A program made the position numbers and the translations under genes. A stretch of 64,000 nucleotides of DNA, taken from positions 1 through 64,000 of the forward strand of contig NZ_JABENB010000003.1 of assembly GCF_013002715.1 (NCBI RefSeq), given 5' to 3'. Numbering within the stretch: position 1 is the first letter of the stretch; every line of letters begins with the position of its first letter. Source of the DNA: Flexivirga aerilata. Its GTDB lineage: Bacteria > Actinomycetota > Actinomycetes > Actinomycetales > Dermatophilaceae. The notes beneath the pieces are model-generated. The model made no database searches. It had not been told where the DNA came from and saw only the letters and a program-made list of their open reading frames with translations. Positions 33,685 to 42,071 of this stretch are shown piece by piece.

Positions 33685-35322
33685 TTGAAATCGAACACCA
33701 GCGTACGAGTGCTGGCAGCTGCGGGGATGTTCACGCTCACCGTTGCCGGCACGGCATTCACACCGGCACACGCCGACACCGGTGGATCGTCGGTCACCAA
33801 CCAGGGAGTGTCGCCCAACAGGGCGGCCGGCCAGGCGAAGCTGGCGGCCAGCCCTCGCGTCGCCCCGACCTACGCGGGCTACCAGACGAAACCGGTGACG
33901 TCGCCGAAAGGCGGATCACACTCGATCTGGTTCGGCCGCATGAACTATGCCGGGCTGCTGGTGTACTGCATCGACGGTGAGAACCTGGCACCGTCGCAGG
34001 CACCCTCCAAACCCGTCACCCGCACCCAGCAAGTGAAGCTGTCCTACCTGCTCAGCCGGTACGCGAACAGCTCCGACAAGCCCACGATCGGGGCACTGTC
34101 CTACATCTCGCGCCAGCTGCTGGACCCGGGCTGGTCCTTCGAGCAGAAGGCGTTCGGCACCCTCAGCACGACAGACCAGACGGCGATCAAGGCTCGCGTC
34201 GCCCAGCTGAACACCGAAGCAGCCGACTACGCCGGCGGATACAAGCCGGTGGTGACCAACGCGGCGGGCACACCCTCCACCGCCGGCACGGTCCGGACAG
34301 GGACAGCGACGGTCGGAATCACCTCAGCCACAGGGAAGTTCGTGCCCGGGGTGGCCTTCCGCGCCACCGCAACGGGCGCCACCTTCACCAGCGGAATCCG
34401 CACCCTGAAGACAGGCAAGAGCAGCAGCACAACCACGAACGGCACAACCTCCACCGCCGCGACAAAGCTGCCCTGGACGGCGACGCCGACAGCCAAGAAC
34501 GGCGACAAGGTCACCCTGACCGGGTCCTTCACGGGCATCCCCGCGTCCACCTACTACGAATACGCGGCCCCGCACGTGGGGGAGCAGCGGGTCATCGGCG
34601 CGGCGCCCGCGGGAACAGGAGCGGGCACTGGCACACCGGTGACGATCAAGGTCGCGGCCCCGAAGGCGATCACCCGGGTGTCCACGCAGCAGTGGGTCCC
34701 CGGCAAGACCATCACCGACACGGTGATCACATCAGGTCTGGAATCGCAGAAGGTCGACATCACCGCAGCCGCAGCCGTCATGCGCCGCCCAGACGGGGTG
34801 GCCTCATGCGAGAACGTCGGCGTCGAGCAGTGGGAGAAGGCCTTCCACTCAAGCAAGGTCTCCACGATCTCGACCGCGAAAGTCACTGGGGTGGTGGCCA
34901 ACACGGACGTGCAGATCCCGCTGCACCTGACCAGCAAGCTGCCCAGCGATGTCACGGCCGGCGAATGGTGCGGATCGATCAACGAGAACGTGTGGCAGGC
35001 GGGAACACAGAAACGACTGGTGGCCACCCAGTTCGGTGAGGTCAACGAGTGGGGCTCGCTGACCGTCGCGGCACCCAAACCGACACCCACGCCGACACCG
35101 CCCTCGACGAAGCCGACACCGCCCTCGACGAAGCCAACACCGCCCTCGACGAAGCCAACACCGCCGAGCTCCCAGCCGGTGATCCCGACCGATGGCCTGG
35201 TCTCGTTCGGTGGCCCGGACATGGCCGGGCTGCTCGTCGGCGCCGGCTTCCTCGGCGTCGGAGGCACCACAGCCGGTGTGCTGGCACGGCGCGCGATGCG
35301 CGGCCGCAACAACCGGCACTGA
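33685..35322 (+). CDS. Secreted wall-anchored surface protein, likely sortase substrate
   Basis: The 545-residue protein has a Sec signal peptide (residues 1-30, cut near AHA-DT). An N-terminal domain contains VYCIDGENLAP, which resembles the thioester-domain region of Gram-positive adhesins; the partner Gln is not obvious. Beta-rich repeats, a PTPPSTKP repeat stalk (about 470-495), a hydrophobic helix and a basic end (RRAMRGRNNRH) follow. The C-terminus is a sorting signal in shape, but IPTDG replaces LPXTG. The sortase gene begins 1 base after the stop, so the two are a dedicated pair. A role in cell contact during conjugation is plausible. Confidence 0.75.
   Translation: MKSNTSVRVLAAAGMFTLTVAGTAFTPAHADTGGSSVTNQGVSPNRAAGQAKLAASPRVAPTYAGYQTKPVTSPKGGSHSIWFGRMNYAGLLVYCIDGENLAPSQAPSKPVTRTQQVKLSYLLSRYANSSDKPTIGALSYISRQLLDPGWSFEQKAFGTLSTTDQTAIKARVAQLNTEAADYAGGYKPVVTNAAGTPSTAGTVRTGTATVGITSATGKFVPGVAFRATATGATFTSGIRTLKTGKSSSTTTNGTTSTAATKLPWTATPTAKNGDKVTLTGSFTGIPASTYYEYAAPHVGEQRVIGAAPAGTGAGTGTPVTIKVAAPKAITRVSTQQWVPGKTITDTVITSGLESQKVDITAAAAVMRRPDGVASCENVGVEQWEKAFHSSKVSTISTAKVTGVVANTDVQIPLHLTSKLPSDVTAGEWCGSINENVWQAGTQKRLVATQFGEVNEWGSLTVAAPKPTPTPTPPSTKPTPPSTKPTPPSTKPTPPSSQPVIPTDGLVSFGGPDMAGLLVGAGFLGVGGTTAGVLARRAMRGRNNRH
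35094..35165 (+). repeat. 24-bp tandem repeat encoding PTPPSTKP
   Basis: Three nearly identical copies of a 24-base unit containing CCCTCGACGAAGCC encode the Pro/Thr stalk of the surface protein. Such repeats can change copy number by slippage. Confidence 0.8.
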
Positions 35323-35323
35323 C

Positions 35324-36238
35324 GTGGCACGTCTCGACACGGTCAAGGAGGTCGTCCAGGGCTACGCGCGGCGAGTGAGCGGCCCCGTGGCGTTGATCCT
35401 GGCCGGGGTGTTAGCCGCGGTGGTGGGTGGCGTCGGCATGATCGCTACCAGTTGGTTGAGATCACCGCCCGCCGCGGCGGCCGGAACCCCGGCACACACC
35501 TTCCAGACCAAGGACCTCAGCGCGGCGCCGCCGGTGTCACATTCGGACACACCGGCGGCCGCGGGTCCTCGTAGTAGTCGTGCGACGACGAGACGGAACC
35601 AGCACGCGGCCGGGTCGTCGTCGCAGGCCGCGCACCGTGCGGCATCGACGCGATCGCCTCGAGCGACGACGCCGGCGAAGGACACCAGCTCCCGGACGAA
35701 GCCCGCGCGGTCGACACCGGGCGGGCAGCCGCCGAGCACGTCTCACAGGGCACCGTCGCCGCCGGCGAGGAAGACACCGACGATGAGCCCAGACAGCGTC
35801 TGGATCCCGTCGTTGGGTGTCTCGGTCACCTTGCGCTCAGAAGGGCAATCCGGTGGCCTGGCATCCATCCCGGTCGGAAAGACGCGGGTCGGCTGGCTGA
35901 ACTGGACGCCCTCGTTGACCGGCCGGGCCGGGACGACCGTCATCGCGGGACATGTGACGTACAACAACATCCCCGGCGCGTTCTACAAGCTCCCGCAGAT
36001 CAAGGCCGGCGCCGTCGTCTACACCACGACGCACACCGGGACGGTCCAGGCGTGGCGAGTGCAGTCGGCGGCCACCTACCCGAAGGGCAAGCTACCGGCG
36101 ACGGTATGGGCGACCGGGGGAGCGCACCAGCTCGCCCTGGTCACCTGCACCGGCAGCATCGGACGAGTCCCGAAGCAAGGCGGCTACGCCCACTTAGACA
36201 ACTTGGTGGTGATGGCGAAGGCGGTGGCCACACGCTGA
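35324..36238 (+). CDS. Class E/F-type sortase
   Basis: The 304-residue protein has an N-terminal membrane helix (about 20-45), a long Ser/Thr/Arg/Pro linker (about 50-150) and a C-terminal sortase barrel. Catalytic His is in VIAGHVTYN (about 209) and Cys in LALVTCTG (about 274). The last strand reads HLDNLVVMAKAV, where sortases usually have an Arg two residues before DN; here it is Leu, so the catalytic Arg is altered or supplied elsewhere (GSIGRV). The GTG at 35324 directly follows the substrate stop. It probably anchors only the upstream surface protein. Confidence 0.82.
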   Translation: MARLDTVKEVVQGYARRVSGPVALILAGVLAAVVGGVGMIATSWLRSPPAAAAGTPAHTFQTKDLSAAPPVSHSDTPAAAGPRSSRATTRRNQHAAGSSSQAAHRAASTRSPRATTPAKDTSSRTKPARSTPGGQPPSTSHRAPSPPARKTPTMSPDSVWIPSLGVSVTLRSEGQSGGLASIPVGKTRVGWLNWTPSLTGRAGTTVIAGHVTYNNIPGAFYKLPQIKAGAVVYTTTHTGTVQAWRVQSAATYPKGKLPATVWATGGAHQLALVTCTGSIGRVPKQGGYAHLDNLVVMAKAVATR

Positions 36239-36550
36239 CTCAAAAGGACCGCTCTGGCGCTGGCTGCGATGTTGATGACACGGGTGAGTGTCTGCGTTCC
36301 CTCCGGGTCCATCCACAGTCGGAGCACCGCGGCGGTTCCCAACTGACCACACCCGACAACGCCTGCGCTTACCGGGCTGTTGTGACGGATCACGCTCCGC
36401 ATGACAGCACACTGCTGTGGTGGGAAAACGTTGACGGCACAGCCGAATTCGCGTGGGTCGGACATCACGAGGACCCGATGCCGAGCCCGAGGAAGGCGTA
36501 GATCAGCAGGCGCCGCAGATGCGGACGAGCACGGTGTAGTTCGTGCACTT
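36239..36550. other. Gene-poor stretch with a possible coding remnant
   Basis: There is no convincing gene. A short open tail ending at 36501 (STLLWWENVDGTAEFAWVGH) looks protein-like and may be the 3' end of a decayed gene. No start with a ribosome site was found. Confidence 0.4.
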
Positions 36551-36568
36551 GCACTAGTGCAGGTGCCT
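36551..36568 (+). repeat. GCACTAGTGC palindrome with AGGTGCCT, copy 1
   Basis: The 18 bases are identical to 41525-41542. The core GCACTAGTGC is a perfect palindrome. Here flanking GCACTT and AGGTGC extend the symmetry to 22 bases with one mismatched pair. It lies 78 bases before the DUF4192 gene and is probably an operator. Confidence 0.55.
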
Positions 36569-36645
36569 GAACCTACGAACGTCTGACCGCCAGCGACCGC
36601 GGTCGCGCCTTATGGCCTACAGGAACGTCATAGAGAGGAACTCTG

Positions 36646-37692
36646 ATGGATGACCTGCCACTGCTACTCGCCGGGCCAGGCGATGTCGTTGCCGTCATGC
36701 CCCACGTTATCGGAGCACGCCCGGACGGCTCGGTCGTCGTGTTCCCCATCGACCCGCAGCGGCCGGTGGCGCGTGCTGACATTCCGGCGACGAGCGAGAA
36801 GTACGGCGACGTGGCGCAGGGGTTGGCGAAGTCCTTCGATCGGTTCGCCGGCGGACAGGTCCTCGTCCTCGCCTTCACGGACCAACTGGAGCGTGCCACC
36901 TCGGTCTGCGACGCCGTCGCCGCCGCGCTCGAACCTGCAACGTCAGTCGTCGATCGGATCGCGGCGCAGGGCGACTCGTGGCTGCGGCTCGGCGACACCA
37001 GGCCCGAAGCGGTCAACCAGGGATCGATCACCCAAGCAGACCGCGATCGCGTCGCCGTGGCCTTCATCGGCAGGGGCCACCGGCAACCTTACGATTCTCT
37101 GAGCCAGCTGCGGGCGTCGTTCGACCCTGTCGAAGAGGACCTGTCTGCGGCGGTGACGGCTTCCGCGGAACAAATGGACCTTGTTGGTGTCTGGGCTCCA
37201 GCCGCAGCCTTCGAGCAGCGGTGGATGACGCACACGATCGAGGGGTTCGTGGCGCGACCGGCGCCGTTGAGCGCGGACGACGCGGCGCGCTTAATCGGCG
37301 ACGTACAGAATGTGCCTCGGCGCGATCACGCGCTGGGGCTGATGACCCACCAGGAGTCCGGCGCCCACGCGGCACTCTGGAAAGACCTGCTGACCCGATC
37401 CCCGGAAGATGCCCGCACCCCGGTGGCCAACCTGGCGGCATTCGGCGCGTGGCTGCACGGGGACGGGATGGGCGCACGGCTCGCCCTGGAGCGCGTCACC
37501 GACCCGACGAACAGCCTGGCCAGCCTGCTCGATACGGCAATCGATCGCGGCGTCGATCCGGCGGGCTGGACGCCACCAGTAATCGAACCTCTAGACGGTC
37601 AAGAAAGGCCAGGAGGACCGGCCGAGCGACACGACTCGCGGCGCGAACCGCCCTCTCGGGAGGGTCCTGATCGGAAAGGGCCGCCACGATGA
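36646..37692 (+). CDS. DUF4192-family protein
   Basis: The 348-residue soluble protein shows the DUF4192 pattern. It starts with GPGDVVAVMPHVIGARPDGSVVV and contains FAGGQVLVLAFTD and TWARPEA-like positions (WLRLGDTRPEAV). A helical C-terminal half rich in Ala and a disordered tail follow. DUF4192 is widespread in actinobacteria; it is often near mobile-element genes and has no known activity. GAGAGGAAC lies before the ATG. Its stop overlaps the next start at 37689. Confidence 0.8.
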   Translation: MDDLPLLLAGPGDVVAVMPHVIGARPDGSVVVFPIDPQRPVARADIPATSEKYGDVAQGLAKSFDRFAGGQVLVLAFTDQLERATSVCDAVAAALEPATSVVDRIAAQGDSWLRLGDTRPEAVNQGSITQADRDRVAVAFIGRGHRQPYDSLSQLRASFDPVEEDLSAAVTASAEQMDLVGVWAPAAAFEQRWMTHTIEGFVARPAPLSADDAARLIGDVQNVPRRDHALGLMTHQESGAHAALWKDLLTRSPEDARTPVANLAAFGAWLHGDGMGARLALERVTDPTNSLASLLDTAIDRGVDPAGWTPPVIEPLDGQERPGGPAERHDSRREPPSREGPDRKGPPR

Positions 37693-38075
37693 GTCGGCGG
37701 GCGACACCCGGCGAGACCTACTGGGCGCTGATCTCCACCGATGGGCACGAGGTCGATAGTCCGTGGGTGACCGTCCTCGGCAGCCATTGGGGCGTAACCG
37801 TCGACCCGGGCCGGCACCAAGAGCACGGGGGCAGGGTCTACACGAGCCGGGAGCGGGCCGCAGAATGGCAGGCGAGCCTTCCGGACGGAACGGCAGGTAA
37901 GCCGCTGGAGACCGCCCAGGTCGACTATCTGGGTGGGAGCTATTTCAAACGCCACGTCGACGATCTCGAATCGCCTGCCAGCGAACGAGTCACGCCCGTC
38001 GCGACCGATCCGCGCCGGGACAGCCCGGTCGCCGGCAGCGACCACCATCCTGTCAGGAACAACCTGAGACGCTGA
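37689..38075 (+). CDS. Hypothetical protein, 128 residues
   Basis: A soluble protein with Trp/Tyr-containing beta-like segments (GETYWALISTDGHEVDSPWV, then VTVLGSHWGVTVDPG). A disordered C-terminal third follows. No family recognised. The ATG overlaps the DUF4192 stop, so the pair is co-translated and may act together. A small gene follows after 13 bases. Confidence 0.6.
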   Translation: MSRRATPGETYWALISTDGHEVDSPWVTVLGSHWGVTVDPGRHQEHGGRVYTSRERAAEWQASLPDGTAGKPLETAQVDYLGGSYFKRHVDDLESPASERVTPVATDPRRDSPVAGSDHHPVRNNLRR

Positions 38076-38088
38076 GCAAGGAGCAACC

Positions 38089-38250
38089 ATGCAGAACCAG
38101 AAACAGTGCACCGCCGAAGCACACTTGTGCACGCTCCTCGACGACGGCGACGAGAACAGGTCTCACCCCGAACCGGCGACCGATCAGACCACGGTCACCG
38201 GCTACGTGGTCGACCTCATCTTCCCGACCGAAGACGGCCCCAACAGCTGA
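38089..38250 (+). CDS. Small protein, 53 residues
   Basis: The ORF begins MQNQKQCTAEAHLCTLLDD and ends VVDLIFPTEDGPNS. GCAAGGAG sits 7 bases before the ATG, and the gene follows the DUF4192 pair closely, which supports translation. Two Cys near the start may bind metal. Function unknown. Confidence 0.45.
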   Translation: MQNQKQCTAEAHLCTLLDDGDENRSHPEPATDQTTVTGYVVDLIFPTEDGPNS

Positions 38251-38340
38251 ACGTCCACGCGCAGTTGGCCGCTGGGGGCACCCGGCCTGCCTTAGGGGTG
38301 CAAAGAATCTCAGTGTGACAAGCCCCTGGAGGTGGGCTCG

Positions 38341-38890
38341 GTGACCGAGATCGGTCAACCGGCAATGCACTACCCCGACGTGCTGCACATGCCGCCCTGG
38401 GAACCGCTGCTGCTGGGCGTCGACGGCCAAGAACCGGGAAGCCAACCAAGCCCGACTGGTTAGCGCCGAACGCATTGTGCAAGCTCTGGCCGCGCACGGC
38501 GGCGACATGGCTCAAGCAGTCCAAGATCCGCGCGTCGTCGAAGGAGTGCGCGATCAGCTCGGGTATCGGCCACGGGGGGGGGAGGACGTCTACGACTATG
38601 AGGACGACATGATCCCCTCCGGCCAACACCGGTTCAACCAGCTCGAAGTCGCGATCGCGCACTGGGCGAAGTCCGAACCGCGGTCAACGAGCTACGTGCC
38701 GGCGTCGGCGTCGAACCCATCGACGGGAAGCACCTCCTGGCAGCGGCCGGGGGCCGAACCCAGGAACAGTCTCGAGGTCGCCGAGGCTCGCGCGGTGTCT
38801 CACGGGAAGGGCGCCGCCGCAGAACGGCAGCACGTCGTGACTGCCGACCCCATCACCGCGCTGCAGCCCGGAGACGCACCATCGTTCTAG
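38341..38890 (+). pseudogene. Decayed gene with frame changes
   Basis: GGAGGTGGG precedes a GTG at 38341, but that frame stops at 38463. Coding-like sequence continues in another frame (NREANQARLVSAERIVQALA, then DQLGYRPRGG) and later shifts again (VRTAVNELRAGVGVEPIDGK). A run of eight G bases at 38575-38582 is one likely slippage point. The original was probably a helical protein of about 180 residues and no known family. Sequencing error is the alternative. Confidence 0.5.
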
Positions 38891-39274
38891 ATCACCGCTG
38901 CCCGTAGAGCCCGTTCAGATCGGTGCGGACTGGTCGCAGCATCGAGCCCGGAACCCAGCGCTGAACGACTACTGGATCGGGTGATTGCTCGATGTCGATC
39001 GCCTCGATAATCAGCGCGCGAACCAGCGGTAGGAGTGGCGTCGCCAGGAAAGCACGTACACCTGCCGGGGCATGTCGTGCGGGTGACTGCCCTCCCGCAA
39101 CCACGCATGGCGGGTGCGAGAAGGCGCTGACCAGGTTCGCTCGTTCCGGGGCTGCCCCACTGGCGCATTATCGAACAAATGTCTGTATGTAGGAAATGGC
39201 CGACAGAAAGCCCGCGTCGTCCTTCGGGACTGTGTCGGGCGATACCGACCGCCCACCCGCTGAAGGGAACAGCC
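38891..39274. other. Gene-free stretch
   Basis: I see no gene, repeat or clear regulatory site in these 384 bases; short ORFs on both strands overlap and look random. Confidence 0.4.
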
Positions 39275-39382
39275 GTGGAACGCGCCATGCTGCGACTGGC
39301 ACTCACGGTCTGTGTGATGGCCCTCTGGATCGTCACGCTCCCGCGGATCGCCCCAGGATCATCGCCTGGTGGCAGAACATGA
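39275..39382 (+). CDS. Small membrane peptide, 35 residues
   Basis: A GTG at 39275 with GAAGGG upstream starts a short protein with one hydrophobic helix (LRLALTVCVMALWIVTLP). Its TGA overlaps the ATG of the next gene, so it is likely translated and coupled to the metallopeptidase-like gene. Confidence 0.4.
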   Translation: MERAMLRLALTVCVMALWIVTLPRIAPGSSPGGRT

Positions 39383-40059
39383 ACCTGGAAGCACATTGGG
39401 CTCTCGCAATCCTCGTGCTCGCCGCGCTCATGACGAGGGCTACCGTTCGCCGGGCCTTTCGGGTAACGAACACGCTCGATTACGAGCGAGTGGCCCGATC
39501 GGTATCGATGCCCGCGCCAGCCCGAGTCGCCGGCGCCTTCCATGAGTCATCGGACCGCGCCAACTACTCCCCACAGGTGTGGCAGCGGATCTGCCGGCAC
39601 GAAGCGGCGCACGTTATCACCCTCGTCACGCGAGGGGGCACCTCGCGGTCGGTTCGACTCATGCGCGACGGCCTCGCGGCCGCCGGTGTCTTCGGTGGCT
39701 TCGATACCAACCTCACCGCGCAGGACCGCGCCTGGAAACACCTGGTCTGGAGCCTTGCCGGCTCCGTCATCGACGACGTCCACGACGAAGGCAGCAGTAG
39801 TGACATCACCAACGCCTTCCAGCATGTCCCGACCATGCTGTCCACCGGCCGACACCCCGAGGGTTACCAGGGCGAACTGACGATGGATCAGCTGATCATC
39901 GGTGCACGGGCACAGGCCCGCCTGCGGAGGAGCACCGCGATGTGCTGGAAACGTTGCCGAGCTCATGCACTCCCAGTGTGGCGTACTGCGGGCACGAGAC
40001 CAGCAGTCCCTCGCCCCCGTGATCGGTCCAGCGATAACTCGGCGGCGGACGCTGTCTGA
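39379..40059 (+). CDS. Membrane HEAAH metallopeptidase-like protein
   Basis: The 226-residue protein has one N-terminal membrane helix (about 7-22) and a zinc motif HEAAH (RICRHEAAHVITLVTRGG, about 75-90). A helix with Asp residues (SLAGSVIDDVHDEGSSSD) follows. This resembles the M41/FtsH protease domain without its ATPase. The last 45 residues look out of frame, since another frame around 39930-39960 reads EEHRDVLETL; the C-terminus may have suffered a frameshift. It is coupled to the small upstream membrane peptide by ATGA. Confidence 0.6.
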   Translation: MNLEAHWALAILVLAALMTRATVRRAFRVTNTLDYERVARSVSMPAPARVAGAFHESSDRANYSPQVWQRICRHEAAHVITLVTRGGTSRSVRLMRDGLAAAGVFGGFDTNLTAQDRAWKHLVWSLAGSVIDDVHDEGSSSDITNAFQHVPTMLSTGRHPEGYQGELTMDQLIIGARAQARLRRSTAMCWKRCRAHALPVWRTAGTRPAVPRPRDRSSDNSAADAV

Positions 40060-40172
40060 CCTGGGTTGACCGCCGCATCACGCAGCGTCGGCCGACTGGT
40101 CACCGGTCAGGATGTGACCGCCAGGCCCCGTCGGTGCGCCTTCGGGAGGTCACACCCAACGAGAGGAACGCG

Positions 40173-40415
40173 ATGAGCAACGAAGCTGCCGAGGGAGAGG
40201 CGCGAGACCATGGCCCAGAGATACAGTCCGAACGTCGCTCGGCCGTCATTGGCGCCGCCGAGGATGCCCAGGGTCGCCACCGGGTTGCCGAGGGAGAGGC
40301 CAGGGCCAGCGGGCGCAGTGGCGCCGAGCACGAGCGGGCCGCCGCCTGGGCGTACGACGACCCGTCGTCGAGCTACGGTCCGCGGCGCGGAGGCGGAAGT
40401 CAATCTCGTTCGTGA
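40173..40415 (+). CDS. Hypothetical charged protein, 80 residues
   Basis: This is a low-complexity hydrophilic protein (Glu, Ala, Arg, Gly, Ser). GAGAGG lies before the ATG. No domain or ordered core is visible, and the opposite strand is also open. It may be a real disordered protein or a chance ORF. Confidence 0.3.
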   Translation: MSNEAAEGEARDHGPEIQSERRSAVIGAAEDAQGRHRVAEGEARASGRSGAEHERAAAWAYDDPSSSYGPRRGGGSQSRS

Positions 40416-40450
40416 GGCAGGACGCGACCACGCGCCTCGCGAAATCCCCA

Positions 40451-40639
40451 TCAGCCCGTTCCCTGAAACTGGGCGACCGTGTAAGGAGGCTGCGAGTGGC
40501 CGAAGCGCAACCAGTGCGCAGCAACCACAGCCTCATGCTCGCCGATTGGCGCCACCAGGTTCGACAACACCGTGACCGCCTCGATCGCCGAGCGCACATC
40601 GCATTCGGCCACGATCAGTAGTTCGTCCTCCATCGTCAT
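40451..40639 (-). CDS. Small protein coupled to the M48-like gene
   Basis: A 62-residue ORF (MTMEDELLIVAECDVRSAIE, then VVAAHWLRFGHSQPP) starts with an ATG overlapping the stop of the M48-like gene at 40636. Its composition is balanced and protein-like, unlike the Arg-rich extension upstream in the same frame. Function unknown; possibly a partner of the M48-like membrane protein. Confidence 0.5.
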   Translation of the reverse strand: MTMEDELLIVAECDVRSAIEAVTVLSNLVAPIGEHEAVVAAHWLRFGHSQPPYTVAQFQGTG

Positions 40640-41511
40640 GACGCAAGCACCGCCCGGTCGGGCACCACCGTCGCCGGCACCGACCGCAGCCGGTGCACCC
40701 GGTGCAGAACCCGCGGCGATCGCCGCCCTCGCTCCAGGAACCGGCACAGCGCGTCTCCGAGGCCCGCAGCGGCCACGAACTGGTCGGCCTCGTCCTCGCC
40801 CGCCAGTGCCACCTGCTGCTCTGCCCACGGCACGGTGTACGACAACGCCACCACGGCGGCGCCGATCAGCCCGAACACGGCCTGGCCATCGGTGAACCCT
40901 TGCACCAGGGCGACGGCACCGGTGACGAATCGCACACGCCAGGCGAAGGCAGCCAGCGGGAACCTGCCGAACACCCGGTCGAGGCCGCGGCTGACAACCT
41001 GAAGCAGCCGCCAGGGCAGCATCCAGAACTCCAGTGCCACGTCGTAACGGCACTGGGCCAGCCGGATCCGGCCGATCGCATGCGCGAGAAGTGCCGCGGC
41101 TTCATCGGGTCGGATCCGGCCACTGGCGATCGCCTCGACCAGACCCTGCGAGATGACCACGGTCCGCCGTCCTGCGGCACCGACGCGGACGCCGGCCGGC
41201 CGGTCACGCACCAGCAGTTGCACCGGAGTCGACACCAGGTTGAGTTCCTTGAGCACGGCGACCACCGGACGCAACGCGGCCAGCTCGTAGTCACGCGGTT
41301 TGCGCGCCCGTGCCAGCCACTGGACGGACAGGCTCTCGCCACACCCGGAGAGCAGAGCACCGAACGTCGCCAGGCCCACGACGAACAACGCGGCACCCGC
41401 CACAGGGTGTGCGAGTGCGCCCACGACGCACGTGACGAGGGTGCTCACCACCATGCCGGCACCGTCGGATACGGCCCGGCACACCTTCCGTCGACTCCTC
41501 ATCGTCACCAC
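40636..41511 (-). CDS. M48-like membrane protein with degenerate zinc motif
   Basis: The 291-residue protein has the M48 peptidase plan. There are two N-terminal helices (about 20-60), an ordered cytoplasmic part, the active-site helix and further hydrophobic segments. The expected HExxH is replaced by HAIGR (ALLAHAIGRIRLAQCR), which removes the catalytic Glu and second His. The third-ligand motif survives as EDEADQF. It is therefore probably an inactive homologue with a structural or regulatory role. GAAAGGAAG precedes the ATG. The 18-base GCACTAGTGC repeat lies just upstream. Confidence 0.72.
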   Translation of the reverse strand: MVTMRSRRKVCRAVSDGAGMVVSTLVTCVVGALAHPVAGAALFVVGLATFGALLSGCGESLSVQWLARARKPRDYELAALRPVVAVLKELNLVSTPVQLLVRDRPAGVRVGAAGRRTVVISQGLVEAIASGRIRPDEAAALLAHAIGRIRLAQCRYDVALEFWMLPWRLLQVVSRGLDRVFGRFPLAAFAWRVRFVTGAVALVQGFTDGQAVFGLIGAAVVALSYTVPWAEQQVALAGEDEADQFVAAAGLGDALCRFLERGRRSPRVLHRVHRLRSVPATVVPDRAVLAS

Positions 41512-41524
41512 TTCCTTTCTTCAA

Positions 41525-41542
41525 GCACTAGTGCAGGTGCCT
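41525..41542 (+). repeat. GCACTAGTGC palindrome with AGGTGCCT, copy 2
   Basis: Identical over 18 bases to 36551-36568. It lies 13 bases upstream of the M48-like gene (minus strand) and about 180 bases before the gene at 41724. A shared operator for element genes is likely. Confidence 0.55.
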
Positions 41543-41633
41543 TGATCTGGTGGCTGGTTGCCGCCAGAGCAAGCTGCGCTCCTTAGGGCTTGCAGAACCA
41601 AGTCTCGCGTGCACCCCGGACACGGCGCGGAAG

Positions 41634-41642
41634 TTATCCACA
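41634..41642 (+). promoter_or_regulatory. DnaA-box-like TTATCCACA
   Basis: A perfect match to the general DnaA box, between the divergent M48-like gene and the gene at 41724. It is isolated, so its meaning is uncertain. Confidence 0.35.
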
Positions 41643-41723
41643 GGCGACCACCGCGTGGAGCGGGAGAAGGCGACTACCTGGCTGGATTACTGGAGACCGA
41701 ACGAACCGAAGGAGACGCATCCC

Positions 41724-42071
41724 GTGACGACCCCGCCCCTGTTGCCGCACGACACCCAGGAGACGATCGCTGCTATCGCGAGGCTGCTGCATCATGCGGC
41801 CGACCGGACCGCCTGCCAGGCGGCCACCGAAGGCTCGCGCTCAGAGCTGCACGTCCTCGGCCTGGGCATGCACGTCGCGGCGGCGGAGGCCGCGTTGCTG
41901 GTGCCGGCGGATCTGGACCCGTACTGGCCGCAGCCGACCCAGGCCGACCCGCTGGAGCTGCTGCGGATTGCCGAACGGCTTGCCCGGGCCGTGCCCGTCA
42001 ACGACGAGACGGCCGGTTTCTCCCAGGTCGTCGTTAGCCTCACGGATCTATTGCGCGAGGCCGGCTCGTGA
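41724..42071 (+). CDS. Hypothetical helical protein, 115 residues
   Basis: A GTG start with GAAGGAG 9 bases upstream. The product is helical and Ala/Leu-rich (ETIAAIARLLHHAADRTACQ, then DPLELLRIAERLARAVPV), without membrane segments. Family unknown. Its stop overlaps the GTG of the long helical gene at 42068 (GTGA), so the two probably form a complex or a functional pair. Confidence 0.65.
   Translation: MTTPPLLPHDTQETIAAIARLLHHAADRTACQAATEGSRSELHVLGLGMHVAAAEAALLVPADLDPYWPQPTQADPLELLRIAERLARAVPVNDETAGFSQVVVSLTDLLREAGS

Noticed and set aside
35192..35323. Earlier start for the sortase
   Set aside because: The extension lies inside the surface protein gene and is not signal-like.
39179..39274. 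ATG at 39179 as start of the small membrane peptide
   Set aside because: The extra residues are polar and unlikely to be coding. The GTG at 39275 has a ribosome site.
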